This document shows, piece by piece, positions 23,782-34,158 of a stretch of DNA of 43,816 nt. Under the pieces are notes generated by a model. That model made no database searches. It was given only the letters and a program-made list of their open reading frames with translations, and was not told the origin of the DNA. The position numbers were made by a program, and so were the translations under genes. How positions within the stretch are numbered: position 1 is the stretch's first letter; every line of letters starts with the position of its first letter. Source of the DNA: Fibrobacter succinogenes (lineage in GTDB: Bacteria; Fibrobacterota; Fibrobacteria; Fibrobacterales; Fibrobacteraceae); NCBI GenBank assembly GCA_902776765.1, contig CACYRP010000041.1, positions 1 to 43,816 of the forward strand. The letters run 5' to 3'.

Positions 23782-26700
23782 ATGCTGTACCTGAAATTTG
23801 CACTGAACCTCGAAAACCTTGCCGACGAAATGATTGAAGCTGTTTCCAAGGCTTGGACAAACCCGTTTGAAGCACCGGCAGTTCTATTCCCGGATCCAAA
23901 ACTGGAGCAATGGTTCAGGTTAAAATGGGTGCAAAAAAAGAAATCTCTTGTCGGATTCAATTCCATGATGATCGACCGTTTTCTCATGGAAATCCTTATT
24001 GGCGACGACACACACAAGAAAAAATTAAACTCCGACATGTTGAGGAACGTCATCCTCGCGCACCTCGTCAAAGAAACAAACGGTACTCCGAACTATTTGC
24101 AAATGGACGAAGAAGTCAAGCGTTACCTGGTCATTGACGGCAAACTTGACGAAACGCATCTTTTTGATTTTGCAAGCAAGATGGCTTCGCTGTTTTTGGA
24201 ATACGAAACCAGCAGACCCAGCAATTTCATCCGCCGCATTGATGGAACTTCTGCACCGGGCATTCTCGACAAATGGAAGCAAGGAAAACTTGAATCGTTC
24301 TTCGGACTCGCAAACCGCGAAATTTCGCAACGCGAAAAATGGCAACGCGATTTGTACTCCGCGGTTTTCCATGCTCACGATGGCAAACATTCGCTTTTAT
24401 CTGAAGTTTTCGAAAACGAAGCCAAACGCAAAAACGGCGAAAGCACGGAATACCTGACAATCCCGTATTTGTACATTGCATGTCACGACAATGCGGGCAA
24501 CGTCAACTTCCACACAGAACATATTGGCAACACACCGCTATTCATTTTCGGTTTGGGCGGCATGGGTCAATTCTACCGCGTTATCTTGCAGAAATACGCC
24601 GAGACACATGACGTTTACGCTTACATTCAAAACCCCTGCATGGAATTCTGGGAAGACACTTCAACGGTCCACAATCAAAGTGCCACCATCCACAGGAATT
24701 GGGTTTCACGAGACGGGCAATGGAGCGACAACACCGGGACTATAAACAAAGTTCGCGAAAGGATGTCCGTTGATATTTCTGAAGCAGGCGACAGCAACGA
24801 TGTCGATGACATTCCCGAATACACCCACGATGAAGCGCAGTCCGAAAATACGTTGCTTTGCAATTGGGGCCGTTCAGGGCGCGACAACATCAAGCTCTGG
24901 TGCCAAGCCGCCAATTACGATTTTGATTTTCGTGCTGGCGACGAAATTAGCGATGCAAGCGAGCTACCGCACGACACGCTTTTGCACAAAGTGCAATACG
25001 CCATTGCAAACCGCATCAATACTTTGCCCGACTTTAGCGCTGATGGTTGCAAGCGCACAGATACTTCTTTAGACGTAACAGCTGCGCCAACCAAGATTCG
25101 CGAAGTCGAAGCATTGCACACTTCTATCTGCAAGCTCATGCAGCAAGGCGCGCGCGTAAACGACATTCTCGTGGTATCGCCCGATTTAGATGGTTACCGC
25201 ACCGCCATCAAAACAATTTTTGACCAGACTCCAGAACGCAAGAAATACGCCAGTGAGAACGATAAAGACAGCTTTTTGCACATTCCGTTTGCCATCGTTG
25301 ACTCGCCCGCCAGAAGTTCGCAAACCGAGAACGTTTTGGACAACTTGTTTACGATTTTAGAACAAGGGACAATCACACGCCCAACATTCTTTGCATTGTT
25401 GCGCAATCCGGTCGTACAGCAAACACGCCACATCAGTGAAGACGACGTAGGCAAATGGGAAAGCTGGATTGAAGGCACAAACGTCTATCGCGACCGTGAG
25501 CATAAAAAAGAAGATTGGCTCGGCGGCGTGCGTCGACTGCTCCTTGCAAAAATGACGAAGAATCCTGTCATGACTTCGAGCGATATCCTTATGCCGTATG
25601 CAGACATGGCTACAAGCGACAACCGCTCCCTTTGCAAGTTTGTCGATTGCATTGATTCACTCAAAAAGTGGATGGATTTTGGCAACGCCGGAAAAGTCGC
25701 AGACTTAGACAAACTTACCGATTTTCTCAACGAATGGATATCGATGCCCGGCGCTCCGGAAGGATTCGCAAGCGAAACAATTATCGTAAGCAACGTCATG
25801 CAAGCCATCGAAGGGCTCCGCAATCAAATAGACGCAGGTCTCGAAAGCATCTCGTGGAAAATCATCAAGCAAACGCTTCTCACGGCAGCACAATCATCCG
25901 CTTACAGTTGTGGCACATTGTTCGTGAACGGCGTTACGTTCATGAACTTTATCCCCAACAGAATCATCCCTGTAAAGCATTTATTCTTTATCGGCGGCGA
26001 TTCCATGAACTTCCCGGGAGCAAAACAGCACAACACGCTCGACCTCCGCAAATCTTGCCGCCCGTGGCCTGGCGATGATTCACCCATTGCAAAACGCCGT
26101 TACGCGTTCCTCTGCCAGCTCATGAGCACAAGCGAAAGTTTCCATGTGAGCTACGTGAATCAAGACATCCGCAAGGATGCCGAGCTTTACCCCACCTCCG
26201 TTGTAAACGACATCCGCAAGTTTTTGGCAAATGCCGTGGGAAATGCCACCGAAAGTGTCGCCGATGGGCCTGATGCGTCTGAAACTGCCGCGAAAATCAG
26301 CCCGTCAGAAGCATGGCCCGAAAACAAAATTTCGCTTGACGAAACCCGCAATTTCGATGAACTTTTCACGCAAAAAAGCCTTCGCAACAAGCGCGCATTC
26401 CTCAACATGATGCAAGACGGATTTGCACACGTGAATCCAAAAACGGGCGCCATGCAAACCGCGACAGAGAACGTCAACTTCAAATGCCCCGAACGCGTTC
26501 CGCTATACATGCTCAGCGAATTCTTGAAAGATCCGTTCGAATTCCGCATCAGCCAAATGCTAGCCGCTTCCAATTCCGATGATCCCGAAAAGGAAATGTT
26601 CGAACCCATCCATTTCGATGCATTGCAAAAAAGCGAACTCCTCAAAATGATGGTCGCTGCAGAACTTTCGCACAAGTCCGATGAACTCGAAAAATTCAAA

Positions 26701-27471
26701 AAGGAATCGGCGCTCCAAGGCAACATGCCAGACGGCATTTTCGGAACAAAATTGCTTGCCGAAATAGAATCGAACAAGTCGCAAATTCTAAAGCAAATGG
26801 GCGACTCGCTCATCAACGAAATCAAAGATTCCTGGAGCTACAAAGCAAAAATTCAGGACATCCAGCTCAACCGCAAAAACGACACCAGCAAATGGACGCT
26901 TTCGGGAACGCTTGACTGGAGCGACAACGATGACCTTGATAAAATCACCAAGATGGTTTCGGTTTCTTCGTCCGACAAGAGTCCAAACTTGTCCAAGTTC
27001 TTGCCCTCTTACATCAAGGCGCTCGCCATTATTGCGCAAAGAGCAAGTAACGAAAGCACCGCAGAAAAAGAACAAACTATTAAAATTGCAATCTACAACG
27101 GCGACATTTCAAAAGAGGCGACAAGTGCCACCGTTGCCATGACACCGCACAAAGCAAACGAAATCTTGCAAGATATTTACACGGCTGCATTTGGCGATGA
27201 ATCACAACTTCCGTATTCCAAGGCGGTTCCCGCAAGCATGCTCGATGCATCGGGAATCATCAACATTCGCGCATTTAAAGAAAAACTCCTCAGCGAATCC
27301 TGGAAATATTTCGACAAGAAAACGCTTTTCGACCCCATCACAGATGTAGGGTTTGACGCAAGCGACTTTACAAATCAGTGGAAAGAAGCCACACAAAAAA
27401 TGCGCGGTCTTATGCAATTTACGATAGATGAAAGCGAATCGGGAAAAACCGCTAAGAAAAGGAAGGCTTAA
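23782..27471 (+). CDS. recC: Exodeoxyribonuclease V subunit gamma, RecC
   Basis: A 1229-aa protein, slightly longer than E. coli RecC (1122). The N-terminus has the RecC helicase-like phrase PDPKLEQWFRLKWVQKK and later IPYLYIACHD and FIFGLGGMGQFYRVIL. In the middle, PFAIVDSPARSSQ and VNGVTFMNFIPNRIIPVKHLFFIGGDSMNFPG are the usual degenerate helicase features; split, VNGVTFMNFI and RIIPVKHLFF. The C-terminal half (PLYMLSEFLKDPFEFRIS) matches the inactive nuclease-like domain. RecC recognises Chi and splits strands in the RecBCD end-resection machine. First gene of recC-recB-recD, 2 nt before recB. Confidence 0.9.
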   Translation: MLYLKFALNLENLADEMIEAVSKAWTNPFEAPAVLFPDPKLEQWFRLKWVQKKKSLVGFNSMMIDRFLMEILIGDDTHKKKLNSDMLRNVILAHLVKETNGTPNYLQMDEEVKRYLVIDGKLDETHLFDFASKMASLFLEYETSRPSNFIRRIDGTSAPGILDKWKQGKLESFFGLANREISQREKWQRDLYSAVFHAHDGKHSLLSEVFENEAKRKNGESTEYLTIPYLYIACHDNAGNVNFHTEHIGNTPLFIFGLGGMGQFYRVILQKYAETHDVYAYIQNPCMEFWEDTSTVHNQSATIHRNWVSRDGQWSDNTGTINKVRERMSVDISEAGDSNDVDDIPEYTHDEAQSENTLLCNWGRSGRDNIKLWCQAANYDFDFRAGDEISDASELPHDTLLHKVQYAIANRINTLPDFSADGCKRTDTSLDVTAAPTKIREVEALHTSICKLMQQGARVNDILVVSPDLDGYRTAIKTIFDQTPERKKYASENDKDSFLHIPFAIVDSPARSSQTENVLDNLFTILEQGTITRPTFFALLRNPVVQQTRHISEDDVGKWESWIEGTNVYRDREHKKEDWLGGVRRLLLAKMTKNPVMTSSDILMPYADMATSDNRSLCKFVDCIDSLKKWMDFGNAGKVADLDKLTDFLNEWISMPGAPEGFASETIIVSNVMQAIEGLRNQIDAGLESISWKIIKQTLLTAAQSSAYSCGTLFVNGVTFMNFIPNRIIPVKHLFFIGGDSMNFPGAKQHNTLDLRKSCRPWPGDDSPIAKRRYAFLCQLMSTSESFHVSYVNQDIRKDAELYPTSVVNDIRKFLANAVGNATESVADGPDASETAAKISPSEAWPENKISLDETRNFDELFTQKSLRNKRAFLNMMQDGFAHVNPKTGAMQTATENVNFKCPERVPLYMLSEFLKDPFEFRISQMLAASNSDDPEKEMFEPIHFDALQKSELLKMMVAAELSHKSDELEKFKKESALQGNMPDGIFGTKLLAEIESNKSQILKQMGDSLINEIKDSWSYKAKIQDIQLNRKNDTSKWTLSGTLDWSDNDDLDKITKMVSVSSSDKSPNLSKFLPSYIKALAIIAQRASNESTAEKEQTIKIAIYNGDISKEATSATVAMTPHKANEILQDIYTAAFGDESQLPYSKAVPASMLDASGIINIRAFKEKLLSESWKYFDKKTLFDPITDVGFDASDFTNQWKEATQKMRGLMQFTIDESESGKTAKKRKA

Positions 27472-27473
27472 TC

Positions 27474-30400
27474 ATGGAAAATTTCAGTCTCCAAAAATTC
27501 GACCCTTCCAAAAGCCTTTTTATCGAAGCTTCTGCAGGCACAGGCAAAACATACACCATCCAATTGATGGTGGCAAAACTCATTAGCCTCGGGACACCGC
27601 TCAAAAAAATTCTCATCGTCACCTATACCGAAAAAGCGGCAGGTGAATTAAAAGACCGCATCCGCAAAAAAATCGACGAAGTTCTCCTCAGCAAAAAGCT
27701 GGACAAAACAAACGAGAGCGAAAAAGAACTCGACAACGCGACACTTGCACTTTGTTCCAAGGCATATCAAGACGTCGATAACGCTGCCATTTTCACGATT
27801 CATTCTTTCTGCCAAAAAGCGCTAAAAGAATACGCCTACGATGCGGGCAGACCCTTTGACATGTCAATGATTGACGATGCCGAAGTCGAAAATCTCATTG
27901 AGCAATTTATTCGAGACCGCTGGAGCGACAATTCCGATTTTCAGTTCCTGATCAAGCACGATTCCGCGCAAGCGATTACAAGAAAAATTATTGACGGTCT
28001 CAAGAGCATTACGAACATTTACAAAGGGAGCGAAGGCGACCGCGAAATTATTCCGCTCGATAAGCCCGAAGATATTGCCATCGGCAACACTGTTTTAAGC
28101 ACAGAAGATTTGCAAGGAATCGCAGCAGTCAGCACATTTGAAGATATTCTCGCCATTCCCACTTTCCATGACGCATACGCAACACTTGAAAAATATCCGT
28201 CTGAAAAATTCAGCAAGACTTCCAAAAACTGCATCGAAGACTTTTTGAACATACTCAAGCAATGGCAAAAAGGCAGTTCGCTATTTTCAGCCGTTTCGTT
28301 CAAGGATAACGAGTTTATTAGAACAAACTGGCCAGCAGATGCATACGACGCCTTTATTGCATTTAAGAACCTCAAGGATTTACTCGGTTCTATCAATAGC
28401 ATTTTGCTGAACCAATTCTTGATATCGCAAGCCGCGAGCGTTTTTGATGAATGGCAAGCGTATAAAACCGAAATGAAATACCAGTCGTTCAACGATATGA
28501 TTCTATCGGTTCATCGCGCCGCACTCGACACAAGCAAAGGCGAATCCCTTTTAAAAACAAGGCTCCGCGCGCAATACGCTTACGCCATCATCGACGAATT
28601 CCAAGACACCAACCAATTGCAATGGGATATTTTCAGCGCTGTTTTCGACAAGATTTTTGTCGTTGGCGACCCCAAGCAATCTATTTACAGTTTTCAAAGC
28701 GCCGACGTGAACGTCTATCAAAAAGCGATTCACGAAATCAACAACGGCATGTCGTTGCAAACAAACTTCAGATCCACTACAGGAATCATCAACGGCTGCA
28801 ACGAACTTTTTAAAGGCGACTTTTTCACGCCCAACGAAGGCGCTACAAAACTTGTAGATTTTGAGCCCTCGCTACCACCGCAAAATAGCTCGCAAGTCAA
28901 GGCTCCGCCAAAAATCAAAGGCGAAGAAATCGCCCCGATTTGGATTAGCGAAGAAGACATCAACGAAGTCGATTTTGCACGCGCCGCCGTCCAAAAAATC
29001 GTAGACTGGTGTACATTTGTCGATGACAAAAAAACAGCCTTGCAAGTATTCGACAAAAAAGACTGCACAAAATACAGGAACGTTACCTTCAAAGATTTTG
29101 CAGTACTTGCACGCAGCCGCACCGAAATGGAAGCCATCGAAGATGCCATGCGCTCTGCAGGCGTACCCTTCAGCCGTTACAAAGACAGCAACCTTTTCAG
29201 TTGCCGCGAATGTGCCGAATGGATTGCCATTTTCAAAGCCATTGACGCCCCCGATTATTCCGCTTGGAACCGAAGACTTTTAAGCGAAGCGCTCATCACG
29301 GACTTTTTCAGAATCGCAAAGCAAGACATTCACTATGCCGAAAGCAGTGCGTTTGACGACCCGAACAATCCCGTGCGCCAGCAATTGAACGCCTGGCGAG
29401 AACTCGCACAAAGACGCCGCTACGCCGAAATGCTCGAACGCATTTACAGCGACACACAAGTCGAAGAACGCCTCACGGAAATTTCTCGATTGCAAAATTT
29501 GGCAAGGCTCCGCCAAATCGGAAATTATGCCATAGAATACCTTTACAATCACAATTGCTCTATCGAAGACCTTGTCCGCCATTTAGAAGCGCTCGCCAAC
29601 TACAGCGACAACGCCGATGACGAAGATGGAAACCTCGTCGAAAAAAGCAGCGACTACGACGCCGTGCAAGTCATGACCATTCACGCGTCCAAAGGCCTCG
29701 AATTTCCAGTTGTCATTTCTGTTGCTGGTTTCAAAGGCAAAAGACCGGGAACAGGCCCGTTCCTTTATCACGATAATGACGAAATCCGCCTTGGATTTAG
29801 CGAACGCGCCAAGAAAACCCGCGAACGCGAAGAACTTGAAGAATGGAAACGGCTTTTCTACGTCGATTTCACACGTGCATCTTCGATCTTGATGTTGCCG
29901 CGCTACGAAAAATGGAAAAACACCAAAGGCGTCAAGGAAGAATACAGATTCCTCGAAAGCTCCATCAGAGGGCTACTCGAAACAGCGCCGCAATTGACAA
30001 CACATTTACCTAAAATCGAAAATTGGAATCCGCAACAGCTAAGCGAGACTGTCAAGGAACGTATCCTCAAGCCGTTCAATGCACTTTCTGGAATCGGGAA
30101 CGCATTGACCGCAGACGAAATCAAGAACAACATTATAAAACAAAAAAGCGAAATGGTCCGCTTGCAGCAAAAGCTCGCCGATGCAAGCATCATGCAGTAT
30201 TCCTACAGTTCGCTTTCTGGCAAAGCCGATTCCGTAGTCGATACAGACGAAGGCGACCGTTTGAATCCAGAGGGTGCCGAAATAGCGACAGCGCGTACGC
30301 CAATTGTACAAATTCGGGATATTGACACCGAAGCGCACGATTGCACCATCGCATTTGACGAATCGCTCGATTACCAAATGCACCTCAACGAAACAGCGCA

Positions 30401-31223
30401 GAGATTCCCGCGCGGTTCGCACGCCGGTAATGCCCTCCATCGCATTTTCGAACGTACAAAGTTCCATCAATTCGGACAAAGTTTCAAAACGCTCGACGAT
30501 GCACTCGCCGATTCTCAAACAAAGAACATCATTGAAGAAGAATTCAAGCGCGAATCGCTCCCCATCTGGAATCATCGCGTTGCATGGATCGACACTGCCA
30601 CGCGATACGTTTGGAATACGCTGAACGCAAAACTCCCGAGTATCGCGGGAAGTTCCATTGAAGTCGCGAGCCCTCACGTCGAAACCGCGAACAATTCCGC
30701 ACCGCAAGCAACTCCGCAAACATTTGCGCTCGTCGACATTCCCGAAAGCGACCACAAGCCCGAAGTGCAATTCAACCAAAACGCAAGCGACGAAAGCGAT
30801 TTACTCAAGCGCTTCTGCAAAGGCTTTATCGACTTGCTGTTCGTCCGCAGTGTCAACGGCCAAAAGCGCTACTCCATTCTCGACTGGAAATCGGACCTGC
30901 TCGAAAACAACACCTACACGCCCGAAGCGCTCAAAGAAAAAGTCGATAACGACTACTCCATCCAACGAGTTCTTTACAGCTATTGCCTTATCCAATGGCT
31001 CAAGCAATTCTATGGCGAAGGCACGGCCGAAAACTTGAGCGATTCCGAAATTTTCGAACAACATTTCGGCGGCATCTATTACGCATTCATTCGCGGCACC
31101 GAAGGCAACACGCCCAAAGGCATTTACGCGCAAACATGGAACAGCTTTGCAGACCTCGAACGCGCCTACCAGAAAATTAAAGACCTTATGGTAAAGCCCT
31201 CCCACATCAAGGAGGAAAATTAA
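27474..31223 (+). CDS. recB: Exodeoxyribonuclease V subunit beta, RecB
   Basis: A 1249-aa UvrD-like helicase-nuclease. Walker A ASAGTGKT is at residues 19-26 and the Q-like/Ia segment is TYTEKAAGELKDRI. Walker B is IIDEFQDTNQLQWDIF and motif III is VGDPKQSIYSFQSADV. Motif V is TIHASKGLEFPVV and motif VI is FYVDFTRASS. The C-terminal nuclease has GSHAGNALHRIFE, GFIDLLFV and ILDWKSD, giving the conserved His, Asp, Asp and Lys. All catalytic elements appear intact. It is 2 nt after recC and 1 nt before recD. Confidence 0.95.
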   Translation: MENFSLQKFDPSKSLFIEASAGTGKTYTIQLMVAKLISLGTPLKKILIVTYTEKAAGELKDRIRKKIDEVLLSKKLDKTNESEKELDNATLALCSKAYQDVDNAAIFTIHSFCQKALKEYAYDAGRPFDMSMIDDAEVENLIEQFIRDRWSDNSDFQFLIKHDSAQAITRKIIDGLKSITNIYKGSEGDREIIPLDKPEDIAIGNTVLSTEDLQGIAAVSTFEDILAIPTFHDAYATLEKYPSEKFSKTSKNCIEDFLNILKQWQKGSSLFSAVSFKDNEFIRTNWPADAYDAFIAFKNLKDLLGSINSILLNQFLISQAASVFDEWQAYKTEMKYQSFNDMILSVHRAALDTSKGESLLKTRLRAQYAYAIIDEFQDTNQLQWDIFSAVFDKIFVVGDPKQSIYSFQSADVNVYQKAIHEINNGMSLQTNFRSTTGIINGCNELFKGDFFTPNEGATKLVDFEPSLPPQNSSQVKAPPKIKGEEIAPIWISEEDINEVDFARAAVQKIVDWCTFVDDKKTALQVFDKKDCTKYRNVTFKDFAVLARSRTEMEAIEDAMRSAGVPFSRYKDSNLFSCRECAEWIAIFKAIDAPDYSAWNRRLLSEALITDFFRIAKQDIHYAESSAFDDPNNPVRQQLNAWRELAQRRRYAEMLERIYSDTQVEERLTEISRLQNLARLRQIGNYAIEYLYNHNCSIEDLVRHLEALANYSDNADDEDGNLVEKSSDYDAVQVMTIHASKGLEFPVVISVAGFKGKRPGTGPFLYHDNDEIRLGFSERAKKTREREELEEWKRLFYVDFTRASSILMLPRYEKWKNTKGVKEEYRFLESSIRGLLETAPQLTTHLPKIENWNPQQLSETVKERILKPFNALSGIGNALTADEIKNNIIKQKSEMVRLQQKLADASIMQYSYSSLSGKADSVVDTDEGDRLNPEGAEIATARTPIVQIRDIDTEAHDCTIAFDESLDYQMHLNETAQRFPRGSHAGNALHRIFERTKFHQFGQSFKTLDDALADSQTKNIIEEEFKRESLPIWNHRVAWIDTATRYVWNTLNAKLPSIAGSSIEVASPHVETANNSAPQATPQTFALVDIPESDHKPEVQFNQNASDESDLLKRFCKGFIDLLFVRSVNGQKRYSILDWKSDLLENNTYTPEALKEKVDNDYSIQRVLYSYCLIQWLKQFYGEGTAENLSDSEIFEQHFGGIYYAFIRGTEGNTPKGIYAQTWNSFADLERAYQKIKDLMVKPSHIKEEN

Positions 31224-31224
31224 A

Positions 31225-33366
31225 ATGGATAATAAATTACTTGCCACCGAATCGCTTGACGAATTCATCGACGCGCTCACAGAAATGCGCGGCCTCGTTG
31301 CGCTTGACAAACATCTACTCCATTTACTTTTCGAAATCAAAAAAGACGTTCCTCTGCAAACGCAAAAATTCTTAACGCTCTGCCTATCGCTCCTTGACGA
31401 TGGCAACACGCGCGTACCACTGAACGCCCAGCAATTTTCCGACATGTGGGCACGCAAATGGAACGGCCTCGTTACGCTCCGCATCAGCACCGCCGAAGAA
31501 GAGATTGACGAAAGCAATTTTGCAAGTGTAGCTGATTTCGCCCACATTATCCGCGATGGCATTCAAGACATTCTGACAAACGACTTTTCTGCAATCATGG
31601 AAAACCGCGAAACTGATACAACTTCCATCGAAGATGCATTAAGTTGTCCGTTCGTCCTCGCTAAACGCGAAAGCGGAGCGCACCTCTACTTTACCAAGCA
31701 CTTCGATGCCAAATGCATCATCGAGCAATCCGCAAAAATCTTATTTAAAAACGGCAACACACCCACCGACGACGAAATAGAAAACTGCAAACAAAAAATC
31801 GCAAGCATCTGTAAGCCATTCAGCAACGGCAAACCTTTCCTTATCAAAAAACGCCAAGCCGAAGCTATCATCCGCGGGCAAACAGAAAACCTCGTCATTA
31901 CAGGTGGCCCCGGCACTGGCAAAACAACAGTAGTCCTTTACATCTTGTGGAATTTACTCGAAAGCCATAGCGACATGCTCGATTGGAACATCTACCTTGC
32001 AGCACCAAGCGGCAAAGCTGCCGACCGCATGCGTGAAAGCCTCATCGACGGTCTCGCTAGAATCCGCGACGAAAAGAAAACCGGTACAAACGAACGCATA
32101 TTCCGCAAACTGAACGAACTCGAAAGCAGCACCATACACCGCCTGCTCCGATTCTCCAAAAGCAAAGGTGGCTTTTCGTTCAACCACGAAGAACAATTCC
32201 CAAAAAATTCAATTTTCGTCATTGACGAAGCAAGCATGATCGACATCGAAATGTTCGCCGCCCTCCTCGAAGCCATTCCCGAAGGCGCACGAATATTCAT
32301 TCTCGGCGACCCGTTCCAGCTCCCCTCAGTTGACTCAGGAGCCGTCCTCGGCGAAATTCTCAAAGTGAACGAAAGTGGTAGCAACTTTTCTGTCAAGCTC
32401 AACGAATCCAACCGATTCGACGACCGTTCCAACATCGGAAAACTCGCCGCCGAAATCAAAACCGTTGCAGAAACCAAAGACAACACAAAGTTTGTTCCGC
32501 ACAAGTTCACGAGCAGCGACGCATCTGCGAATGACATTTCGCACAGCTCAAACGAAACGGGAAGCGCTACAAACTTTAAAGATAAAGTTTTCTACAAGCA
32601 ACTCGAAACCGACTCCACACCGCTTTCGAAAAAAGAAGAAGACAAACGCATTGAAAACTTCATCGCCGAATGGTCCCGCGACTTTGCACAACTCCCCGCC
32701 CTTGCAGAACACATCCACCCCAAACGCACAGGCACCGAAGCAAGCGACACCGACCACAGCGAAACCAAGCGCCGCAACGAAATCTGGCAACTCTCGCTGA
32801 CAAAGCGCATCCTCTGCGCCGAACGCCGGGGACTCCGCGGCATCGAAAACATCAACAAAAAAGTTTGTAGTAAAATCAAGAGCCTTTGGCGCGCACAAAA
32901 GAAAAAGCAAGGCGAAACAGTCCAATGGGATGACTCCGGCTATTTTCCCGGACAACTTCTCATCATCACCAAGAACCAGGAAATGTTCAAGCTCTACAAC
33001 GGCGACACAGGCATCGTCGTATTCGACGGCAATACCCCCTGCCTCATGCTCAAAAAGACGCCCCTGCAAAACAGCGAACTCACCGAAAAAATGCGCGATG
33101 ACTTTGTCTTTTATCCGCTCTCGATTCTCCCCGAAGATTCGCTCACAACCGCATTCGCCATCACCATCCATAAATCGCAAGGCTCCGAATACAAACACGT
33201 TACCATGTTCCTCCCGACAAAAATCGGGCACCCCCTGCTCACGAACCAAATTCTGTATACAGGAATCACCCGCGCCAAGGAAAGCGTCACCATCATCGCA
33301 AACGACGACACATTCAAAGCCGCAGTTACCACCGTCAGCGAGCGCAATACGGGAATTTCGCTATAG
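31225..33366 (+). CDS. recD: Exodeoxyribonuclease V subunit alpha, RecD
   Basis: A 713-aa superfamily 1B helicase. Walker A is GGPGTGKTT near residue 230. Motif II is VIDEASMIDIEMFAALLE, motif III is FILGDPFQLPSVDSG, and the C-terminal motifs are FAITIHKSQGSEYKHVTM and LYTGITRAKESV. The N-terminal 200 aa form the usual variable RecD domain that contacts RecC. There is an acidic/His-rich insert around residues 420-520 (TSSDASANDISHSSNETG), longer than in E. coli RecD (608 aa). AAGGAGG lies 10 nt before the ATG, inside the end of recB. Confidence 0.93.
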   Translation: MDNKLLATESLDEFIDALTEMRGLVALDKHLLHLLFEIKKDVPLQTQKFLTLCLSLLDDGNTRVPLNAQQFSDMWARKWNGLVTLRISTAEEEIDESNFASVADFAHIIRDGIQDILTNDFSAIMENRETDTTSIEDALSCPFVLAKRESGAHLYFTKHFDAKCIIEQSAKILFKNGNTPTDDEIENCKQKIASICKPFSNGKPFLIKKRQAEAIIRGQTENLVITGGPGTGKTTVVLYILWNLLESHSDMLDWNIYLAAPSGKAADRMRESLIDGLARIRDEKKTGTNERIFRKLNELESSTIHRLLRFSKSKGGFSFNHEEQFPKNSIFVIDEASMIDIEMFAALLEAIPEGARIFILGDPFQLPSVDSGAVLGEILKVNESGSNFSVKLNESNRFDDRSNIGKLAAEIKTVAETKDNTKFVPHKFTSSDASANDISHSSNETGSATNFKDKVFYKQLETDSTPLSKKEEDKRIENFIAEWSRDFAQLPALAEHIHPKRTGTEASDTDHSETKRRNEIWQLSLTKRILCAERRGLRGIENINKKVCSKIKSLWRAQKKKQGETVQWDDSGYFPGQLLIITKNQEMFKLYNGDTGIVVFDGNTPCLMLKKTPLQNSELTEKMRDDFVFYPLSILPEDSLTTAFAITIHKSQGSEYKHVTMFLPTKIGHPLLTNQILYTGITRAKESVTIIANDDTFKAAVTTVSERNTGISL

Positions 33367-33378
33367 TTTTGAATTCTT

Positions 33379-33409
33379 TTGTACCTACGCCCTCTTTTCT
33401 GTGTATATT
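33379..33409 (+). promoter_or_regulatory. Promoter of the 234-aa gene
   Basis: TTGTAC, 19 bp, TATATT, 32 nt before the ATG at 33442, which also has AAAGGACG as ribosome binding site. The spacing is longer than ideal. Confidence 0.45.
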
Positions 33410-33441
33410 TAAATAGTAAATAAATAAACAAAGGACGAAAA

Positions 33442-34146
33442 ATGGCAACAATTAAAGAACTCAAAGCAAATGGCGCCCCCCGTTTTAAAGTCCCGGGCAA
33501 AGAAGCAATCTACGACGCATTCGACCAGTTCCTCGCAGAAAACTTCCTCGGTGAAACCGTCGAAGCAATCCCCGCCGCCCCGACTAACGGCTCCGAATTC
33601 GCACCGCAAGCCATTGCACTCTACGGAATCGCAAACACATCCAAAGGCAACGCAGGCCTCTGGAAAGCCGGCACCGGCACATCCTCCAAGAATTGGGACC
33701 TCAGCTTTTTGCAAGGAATCCTGAACCAGTTCTCGACACTCCCGGCAGCAACCCGCGGCAAAACAGTCTCCGAAATCAAGGAACAGCTCGAAGACTTCGC
33801 CTCCAAGAAGTTCGCCAAGAACCCGGCAAACGCACGCAACGGCCTTTTGCACCTCTGCAACCCGAACATCTACCCGGCAATCTATTCTTTTGCAGACAAA
33901 CTCGCAATTTGCAAGGAACACGCACGCCTCCTCGAAGACTTCAAGCTTTCGAACCGCTGGGATAGCGGTCTCCTGAAACTCAAGGTCTTCCGCAAAGACG
34001 GCTATATCGCCATCCAGACCGACGAACAACTCTGCTGGATTTTCGACAAACTCTCCGTGATGCACAAAATCGAAGACGAAGAATTCGACGAATTCATGAA
34101 GAACTACTTCACCGCCCCGAAAAAGAGCACCGCGAAGAAGAAGTAA
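33442..34146 (+). CDS. 234-aa protein of unknown function
   Basis: A cytoplasmic protein without signal peptide or membrane segment. Residues about 70-80 (TSKGNAGLWKAGTGTSSKNW) are Gly/Ser-rich. The middle is helical, with NPANARNGLLHLCNPNIYPAI and FADKLAICKEHARLLEDF segments; the former is given as NPANARNGLL and CNPNIYPAI. The end is a basic tail, APKKSTAKKK, of the kind seen in nucleic-acid-binding proteins. It has its own promoter and a terminator, so it is not part of recCBD despite lying 75 bp behind it. I do not recognise the family. Codon use is like that of the neighbouring core genes. Confidence 0.7.
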   Translation: MATIKELKANGAPRFKVPGKEAIYDAFDQFLAENFLGETVEAIPAAPTNGSEFAPQAIALYGIANTSKGNAGLWKAGTGTSSKNWDLSFLQGILNQFSTLPAATRGKTVSEIKEQLEDFASKKFAKNPANARNGLLHLCNPNIYPAIYSFADKLAICKEHARLLEDFKLSNRWDSGLLKLKVFRKDGYIAIQTDEQLCWIFDKLSVMHKIEDEEFDEFMKNYFTAPKKSTAKKK

Positions 34147-34158
34147 AACATTTCGACA

